Below are positions 59,947-64,000 of a DNA stretch of 64,000 nt, piece after piece. Position numbers and translations under genes: made by a program. A model generated the notes under the pieces. That model was not told the origin of the DNA. It did not search any database and worked only from the letters and a program-made list of their open reading frames with translations. Position 1 is the stretch's first letter. Every line of letters begins with the position of its first letter. The stretch lies in NCBI GenBank assembly GCA_016712265.1, contig JADJRJ010000028.1, positions 1,240,001 to 1,304,000 of the forward strand. The letters run 5' to 3'. This DNA is from Gemmatimonadota bacterium (lineage in GTDB: Bacteria > Gemmatimonadota > Gemmatimonadetes > Gemmatimonadales > Gemmatimonadaceae).

Positions 59947-61078
59947 GCAAGCGCTCGGCGGCGGCGTCGAGCGTGTCGTCCTTCTTGCAGAAGACAAACC
60001 GGATGTAGCGCGGCACTGTCGCCCCGGGCGAGTGGAAGCTGGATCCCGGCACCGTGGCGATGCCCGCTTCGCGGGTGAGCCACATGGCAAACTCGGTGTC
60101 GCCACGATCGCTGAACGCGGAATAATCGGCGAGGATGTAATACGCGCCGTCTGGCGGGGAAAATTTGAAGCCCGCCTGCGCGAGCGGCGCGCACAGCCGA
60201 TCCCGGCGCCGCAGGTAGTCCTGCGCCATGTGGTTGTAGTAGTCGACGTCAAAGGCCATCCCGACGGCCGCCGCCTGCTGCAGGGGGGCGGGGGCACCCA
60301 CCGTCAGGAAGTCGTGCACCTTGCGAATGGCCACGCTCTCCCGTGGTGGGGCGATGGCAAAACCCAGCCGCCATCCCGTGCAGCTGAACGTCTTGGACAG
60401 CCCGGAGATGGTGATGGTGCGTTCGCGCATCCCCGGGAACGTCGCGAGGACGTGGTGCGAGCCCTGGTACCGGATGTGCTCGTAGATCTCGTCCGTGATT
60501 GCCCAGACGTCGTGCTGTTGGCACAGGTCGGCAATGAGGGTGAGTTCGTCGCGGCTGAAGACCTTACCCGTCGGGTTGTGTGGCGTGTTGATGACGATGG
60601 CCTTCGTGCGATTGGAGAATGCCGCGCGCAGGCGATCGGGGTCAAAGCGCCAATCCGGCCATTCGAGGGGAACGAACACCGGCTTCGCGCCGGCCAGAAT
60701 CGCATCCGGGCCGTAGTTCTCGTAAAACGGCTCGAACACGATGACCTCGTCGCCCGGGTCGATCAGGGCGAGGAAGACCGCGGCCATCGCCTCCGTCGCC
60801 CCGCATGTCACCGTGAGCTCTCGATCGGGATCGACCGTCATGTCGTACCACCGATGGTATTTCTCGGCGATCGCGACCCGCAGGGCTGGCGCGCCCCAGG
60901 TCACGGCGTACTGGTTGATGTCGCCGTTGATCGCTGCGCAGGCCGCCTCCTTCATCGGGGCGGGCATCGGGAAGTCGGGAAAGCCCTGGGCGAGGTTGAT
61001 CGCGCCGTATTGGGCGGCGACCCGGGTCATTTCCCGGATGACACTTTCGGTGAACGTAGCGGCGCGTTGCGCGGGCAT
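59924..61078 (-). CDS. Class I/II pyridoxal-phosphate aminotransferase
   Basis: 384 residues. Fold-type I aminotransferase: NLAQGFPDFPMP, CGATEAMAAVFLAL, NTPHNPTGKVFS, DEIYEHIRYQG, and the PLP Lys in SGLSKTFSCTGWRLG. The GFPDFP and YAVTWGAP segments resemble the methionine/kynurenine aminotransferase group (YbdL-like). Substrate not certain. Located between ruvA and the GGDEF-EAL gene on the same strand as ruvCA; gap of 92 bases to ruvA. Confidence 0.9.
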   Translation of the reverse strand: MPAQRAATFTESVIREMTRVAAQYGAINLAQGFPDFPMPAPMKEAACAAINGDINQYAVTWGAPALRVAIAEKYHRWYDMTVDPDRELTVTCGATEAMAAVFLALIDPGDEVIVFEPFYENYGPDAILAGAKPVFVPLEWPDWRFDPDRLRAAFSNRTKAIVINTPHNPTGKVFSRDELTLIADLCQQHDVWAITDEIYEHIRYQGSHHVLATFPGMRERTITISGLSKTFSCTGWRLGFAIAPPRESVAIRKVHDFLTVGAPAPLQQAAAVGMAFDVDYYNHMAQDYLRRRDRLCAPLAQAGFKFSPPDGAYYILADYSAFSDRGDTEFAMWLTREAGIATVPGSSFHSPGATVPRYIRFVFCKKDDTLDAAAERLLRLPALV

Positions 61079-61170
61079 GCCGAACGGGGTGAGGGGGGAG
61101 TGACTCCGGCAATCTGGAGCGCGCGCCGCACTTCTCAAGGGCGCGCGTCACCTCGCTCCGCCTAACGTTT

Positions 61171-61770
61171 CTACTTGCGGGCGATGTGGGCGAGTGCCTG
61201 CCGGATAAGCTCCGGGGCGGTCGCTCCGGGGGCCGCCGCGTCCAGCGCATGTCGGACGCCCTTTTCTGCATCCTGGGTGGAGTACCCCAGGGCGACGAGG
61301 GCCCGGATGGCGTCGTCTGCGCCGGCCCCTTCGGGGCGCGATCCCGCGGCCCCGCCGGCGACCAGGTCGGTGAGCTTCTCCGACAAGTCCAGGATCATCT
61401 GCTCCGCCTTCTTGCGTCCCACGCGCGGAACCTGCTGCAGGGTCGCGAGGTCCTTCTCCTTGAGGGCGCGAACGACGCGCTCCGGCGAGAGGGTCGACAG
61501 CATCCCAAGTGCGAGGGCGGGTCCCACCCCCGTAGCCCCCAGGAGGCGCTGAAACACTCTCCGTTCAAAGGGTGTGGCGAAGCCGTAGAGTTGCCACTCG
61601 TCTTCGCGCACGACGAGATGCGTGTGCAGGGTCACCTTCTCCCCAGCTCGCGGCAGGGCCTCAAAGGTGCCGAGTGGGATCGCGAGGGCGTAACCCACTC
61701 CGCCCGACGTCATCACTTCGGCCCGGTCCAGTTCGCGCGCGACGAGGGTGCCGGTGACCAGGGTCAGCAT
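61171..61770 (-). CDS. ruvA: Holliday junction DNA helicase subunit RuvA
   Basis: 199 residues. OB-fold domain I (MLTLVTGTLVARELDRAEV), HhH domain II with LLGATGVGPALALGMLS and QQVPRVGRKKAEQMILDL, and UBA-like domain III (DDAIRALVALGYSTQDA). Targets RuvB to four-way junctions. ATG overlaps the end of ruvC by seven bases. Confidence 0.94.
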   Translation of the reverse strand: MLTLVTGTLVARELDRAEVMTSGGVGYALAIPLGTFEALPRAGEKVTLHTHLVVREDEWQLYGFATPFERRVFQRLLGATGVGPALALGMLSTLSPERVVRALKEKDLATLQQVPRVGRKKAEQMILDLSEKLTDLVAGGAAGSRPEGAGADDAIRALVALGYSTQDAEKGVRHALDAAAPGATAPELIRQALAHIARK

Positions 61771-62285
61771 GCGGCGCGCACCGAGGACTGCCGCGTCTCA
61801 CGAGGTACGAGCAGGTGCACCCGCATGGACAGGGTCAGTGCCACGGCCACGGCGTCCGCGGCGTCCGCGGGCGACGGTGGGGCCGCGAGCCGAAGCAGGC
61901 GGGCCACCATGAACTGCACCTGCTCCTTCGTGGCGTTCCCGGTCCCGGTTACCGCCTTCTTGATCTCCGCGGGAGGGAACTCGTGGACATCGAGCCCGGC
62001 TTGCGCCCCGGCGAGCATGATCACGCCGCGTGCGTGCCCCAGGACCACCGTTGTTCGGACATTCCTGGCGTAAAAGATGTCCTCGACCGCCATCACCTCG
62101 GGCTGGCAACGGTCGATGATTGCGCGAAGGGCGGTGGAAATCTCGAGCAGCCGATGCACGAGGGCGTCTTGGGGCCGGGTCCGGATGACACCACACTCGA
62201 CCAGTCGCGGGGTGGCGCGCTCGCCGAGGCGAACGAGCCCATATCCGGTGACGGCCGTCCCTGGGTCGACCCCGAGGATGAGCAC
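61764..62285 (-). CDS. ruvC: Holliday junction resolvase RuvC
   Basis: 173 residues. RNase H-like fold: D7 in GVDPGTAVTGYG, Glu in VMAVEDIFY, and the acidic pair in SPADAADAVAVAL supply the metal site. GTG start at 62285, seven bases after the yebC stop. The yebC-ruvC-ruvA order is conserved in many bacteria. Confidence 0.94.
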   Translation of the reverse strand: MLILGVDPGTAVTGYGLVRLGERATPRLVECGVIRTRPQDALVHRLLEISTALRAIIDRCQPEVMAVEDIFYARNVRTTVVLGHARGVIMLAGAQAGLDVHEFPPAEIKKAVTGTGNATKEQVQFMVARLLRLAAPPSPADAADAVAVALTLSMRVHLLVPRETRQSSVRAAC

Positions 62286-62292
62286 GCGTGCG

Positions 62293-63039
62293 TCAGTCCG
62301 TGGCCGCGAGTTCCGACACGTCCATGTCGAAGTTCGCGTCGACCTTCTGCACGTCATCCAGCTCCTCGAGGCCCTCGATCAGCTTGATGAGCGATTGGGC
62401 ATCGGCCCCTTCCACCCGAACGGTTTGCTTGGGAATCCAGGCGATCTCGGACTCGGTGGAGACGATGCCTTTCGCCTCGAGGGCGGTCTTCACGGCATGG
62501 AAGGCGGCGACTTCGGTGGAAACAACGTACTGGTCGTCTTCGCGGGCAAAGTCGGTGGCGCCTGCTTCCAGTGCGGCCTCGAGGGTGGGGTCTTCCTGGT
62601 GTTTCGTGGCGTCGAGGTAGAGCTGGCCTTTTCGCTCGAACATCCACGACACCGAGTTGGTGGCGCCCATGTTGCCACCGCCGCGCGAGAGCTTGTAGCG
62701 GACCTCGGCCACGGTGCGGGTCGCATTGTCGGTCAGGGCGTGGATCATGAGGGCGACGCCCCCTGGGCCAAAGGCTTCGTACAGGACCTCGACGTAGTCG
62801 ACCCCCTCGAGCTCGCCGGTGCCTTTCTTGACCGCCCGTTCGATGTTCTCCTTCGGCATCGACGCGGCCTTGGCGGTGTCAATCGCTGTGCGCAGCCGTG
62901 GGTTGCCCCCCGGGTCGCCGCCGCCCTGCTTGGCCGCGACGGTGATTTCGCGGATGAGCTTGGTGAACATGGCGCCACGCTTGGCGTCGGTGGCGGCCTT
63001 GTAGTGCTTGATTTGCTTCCACTTACTGTGACCAGCCAT
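62293..63039 (-). CDS. yebC: YebC/PmpR family protein
   Basis: 248 residues. Opens with MAGHSKWKQIKHYKAATDAKRG, the family signature, then GGNPRLRTAIDTAKAASMPKENIERAVKKGTG and a C-terminal domain ending DMDVSEL. YebC proteins were long called transcription regulators and more recently have been linked to ribosome rescue at proline stretches. Upstream of ruvC as usual. Confidence 0.95.
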   Translation of the reverse strand: MAGHSKWKQIKHYKAATDAKRGAMFTKLIREITVAAKQGGGDPGGNPRLRTAIDTAKAASMPKENIERAVKKGTGELEGVDYVEVLYEAFGPGGVALMIHALTDNATRTVAEVRYKLSRGGGNMGATNSVSWMFERKGQLYLDATKHQEDPTLEAALEAGATDFAREDDQYVVSTEVAAFHAVKTALEAKGIVSTESEIAWIPKQTVRVEGADAQSLIKLIEGLEELDDVQKVDANFDMDVSELAATD

Positions 63040-63080
63040 GCGTCGAGCGGGATGGGGAGGGGAGGAAGTTACACGTCGTG

Positions 63081-63106
63081 ACGGCAGACGGCAGACGGCA
63101 GACGGC
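63081..63106. repeat. Short tandem repeat of ACGGCAG
   Basis: Three and a half head-to-tail copies of ACGGCAG between yebC and the DnaB-like gene. A GGCCGCGCGGCC palindrome follows at about 63112-63123. Confidence 0.7.
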
Positions 63107-63139
63107 CCGGCGGCCGCGCGGCCATTGGGCGGACGTGTC

Positions 63140-63988
63140 TCAGCCCTCTACCATATCCTCAAAGCGCAGCCACCGCTTGTAGAGGTAGAGGTCGACCCAG
63201 CCTAACGATCCTGTCCGGTGCTTGAGGAGGTGCAGCTCGGCCGCCCCGTCGATGTCCGAGGCGGCGTGATACAGCTCCTCGCGGTACAGCCCGAGGACGA
63301 CGTCGGCGTGTTGGGTGAGGGCGCCGAGAGCGCCGAGGTCGTCGAGTTGGGGCCGCGGATCCGCGCGGTCCCGAACGGGCCGCGCCAGTTGGGCGGTGAC
63401 GAGCACCGTACAACGCCGGCGCACGGCCATGGCCTTGAGCTCGCGGACGACATGGGCGATTTCCTCGTCGCGTGGGGCACGTCCCGTGGCCAGCGCCTCG
63501 ACGGGGTCGACGATGACGAGCCCGATCCCGAGTTGATCGATCAGGAGGTCCGACAGGCCGCCGACCCCATGGGGGGGGACGAACGAGAACAGGGGCGAGT
63601 GGTCGCGGAGTCGCAGGACCGCAGCGCCGACCCGCGCATGCGTTTCCTCGTCCAGGTCACCGCGGCGCAACGTGTCAGTGGAAGTCTTGGACAGGATGCC
63701 GAGGGCCCGCTCAATCAGGCGTTCCGTGTCCGCCTCGCCCGAGAAGAGCGCCACCTCGTGGCCGGCCTCCGCGGCGCGGAGGGCGACCGCCGTGGCGAAG
63801 GCACTCTTCCCGACGCCGGCGTCGCCGCAGAGGACGACGAGGTCTCCGCGCCGCGGTCCGCCACCGAGGCGGGTGTCGACACTGGGAAAGCCCGTGGAGA
63901 CGGTATCGTCGGCCGCGCCGGTCGCGTCCAGGCGCGCCAGCCAGGCGGTGGCGTCGAACGGACGCGGGCGGGGCGAGTCGTTAGGCAT
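63140..63988 (-). CDS. DnaB/RadA-like RecA-fold ATPase
   Basis: 282 residues. RecA-type core like the C-terminal domain of DnaB helicase: LGGGPRRGDLVVLCGDAGVGKS (Walker A 55-62), VALFSGEADTERLIERA, IVDPVEALATGR (Walker B with Asp), TVLVTAQLARP, and the final KHRTGSLGWVDLYLYKRWLRF matching the DnaB closing strand. No N-terminal DnaB domain. It may be a stand-alone helicase loader-like or KaiC/RadA-type ATPase. ATG at 63988 is 12 bases from the window edge and the frame stays open beyond, so the true start could lie outside. Confidence 0.75.
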   Translation of the reverse strand: MPNDSPRPRPFDATAWLARLDATGAADDTVSTGFPSVDTRLGGGPRRGDLVVLCGDAGVGKSAFATAVALRAAEAGHEVALFSGEADTERLIERALGILSKTSTDTLRRGDLDEETHARVGAAVLRLRDHSPLFSFVPPHGVGGLSDLLIDQLGIGLVIVDPVEALATGRAPRDEEIAHVVRELKAMAVRRRCTVLVTAQLARPVRDRADPRPQLDDLGALGALTQHADVVLGLYREELYHAASDIDGAAELHLLKHRTGSLGWVDLYLYKRWLRFEDMVEG

Positions 63989-64000
63989 CCGGCAGGGGAG

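Noticed and set aside
63081..63106. Tandem ACGGCAG units as a CRISPR or integration repeat
   Set aside because: Unit is only 7 bp with no spacers, no cas genes, no tRNA and no integrase nearby; replication slippage is enough.
1..64000. rRNA, tRNA, tmRNA, riboswitch, IS element or prophage
   Set aside because: I found no T-arm/anticodon cloverleaf, no conserved riboswitch core near aroB, hom or pduO, no transposase or integrase motifs and no phage structural genes; small RNAs cannot be excluded by eye.

Overview
The window looks like a chromosome segment of a GC-rich, Gram-negative, probably aerobic bacterium, most plausibly a member of the Gemmatimonadota. This is inference from gene content: several outer-membrane proteins (Omp85/TamA with TamB, a DUF5916-type barrel), lipoprotein processing (Lgt), a large Asp-box/VPS10-like secreted propeller, a c-type cytochrome fused to an FTR1 permease, and Bacteroidota-like TAnCTT promoter boxes, which fit the FCB superphylum. 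I see no rRNA, tRNA, CRISPR array, integrase, transposase or prophage; 56 protein genes fill nearly all the sequence, and many start with ATGA/GTGA overlaps on the gene before.

Layout. 1-2.1 kb (minus): the 5' part of homoserine dehydrogenase (runs off the edge) and a VWA protein. 2.3-9.9 kb (plus): a large exported PLD-like protein, an MFS transporter and an Asp-box propeller. 9.9-14.7 kb (minus): a CMK-like kinase, a GNAT and a MoxR-type ATPase in one coupled operon, then a molybdopterin oxidoreductase. A small lipoprotein with its own promoter and terminator sits at 15.0 kb. 15.2-21.4 kb (minus): a six-gene glycolate oxidase operon (LON domain, glcD, glcE, glcF, an aberrant HAD protein, ygfZ-like). 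21.5-28.5 kb: DUF5916 protein, single-domain response regulator, RpoD-family sigma factor, aroB and pduO, divergent ferredoxin-NADP reductase.

28.6-40.4 kb (plus) is a tight seven-gene run: REC-GGDEF-like regulator, tamA (frameshifted in this sequence), tamB, GAF-GAF-PAS sensor without a kinase, NtrC-like regulator without GAFTGA, a 60-residue zinc protein and a DmpA-type peptidase. 40.4-46.5 kb: DUF6941-like protein, EamA transporter, then HAD, CYTH, an unknown protein, acpS and cytochrome c-FTR1. 46.4-63.99 kb is mostly minus-strand housekeeping: lgt; rsmB-PASTA-rpe-thioredoxin-tsaD; an ArsR/AHSA1 stress-type pair; yajC-def-fmt; ruvB-queA; ruvC-ruvA with yebC; a DnaB-like ATPase. A GGDEF-EAL protein and an aminotransferase lie between ruvB and ruvA.

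Two window-wide signals stand out. First, about nine transcription units have a TAnnnT (mostly TAnCTT) box exactly 6-7 nt before the start codon and no usable Shine-Dalgarno, which suggests leaderless mRNAs. Second, the word CGTTAGGC occurs 15 times (plus three CGTTAGGT), almost always in frame as Leu-Gly codons TTA-GGY on the sense strand, although TTA is otherwise very rare here. Start codons were chosen from ribosome-binding sites, overlaps, signal peptides and family alignment from memory; no search was run.
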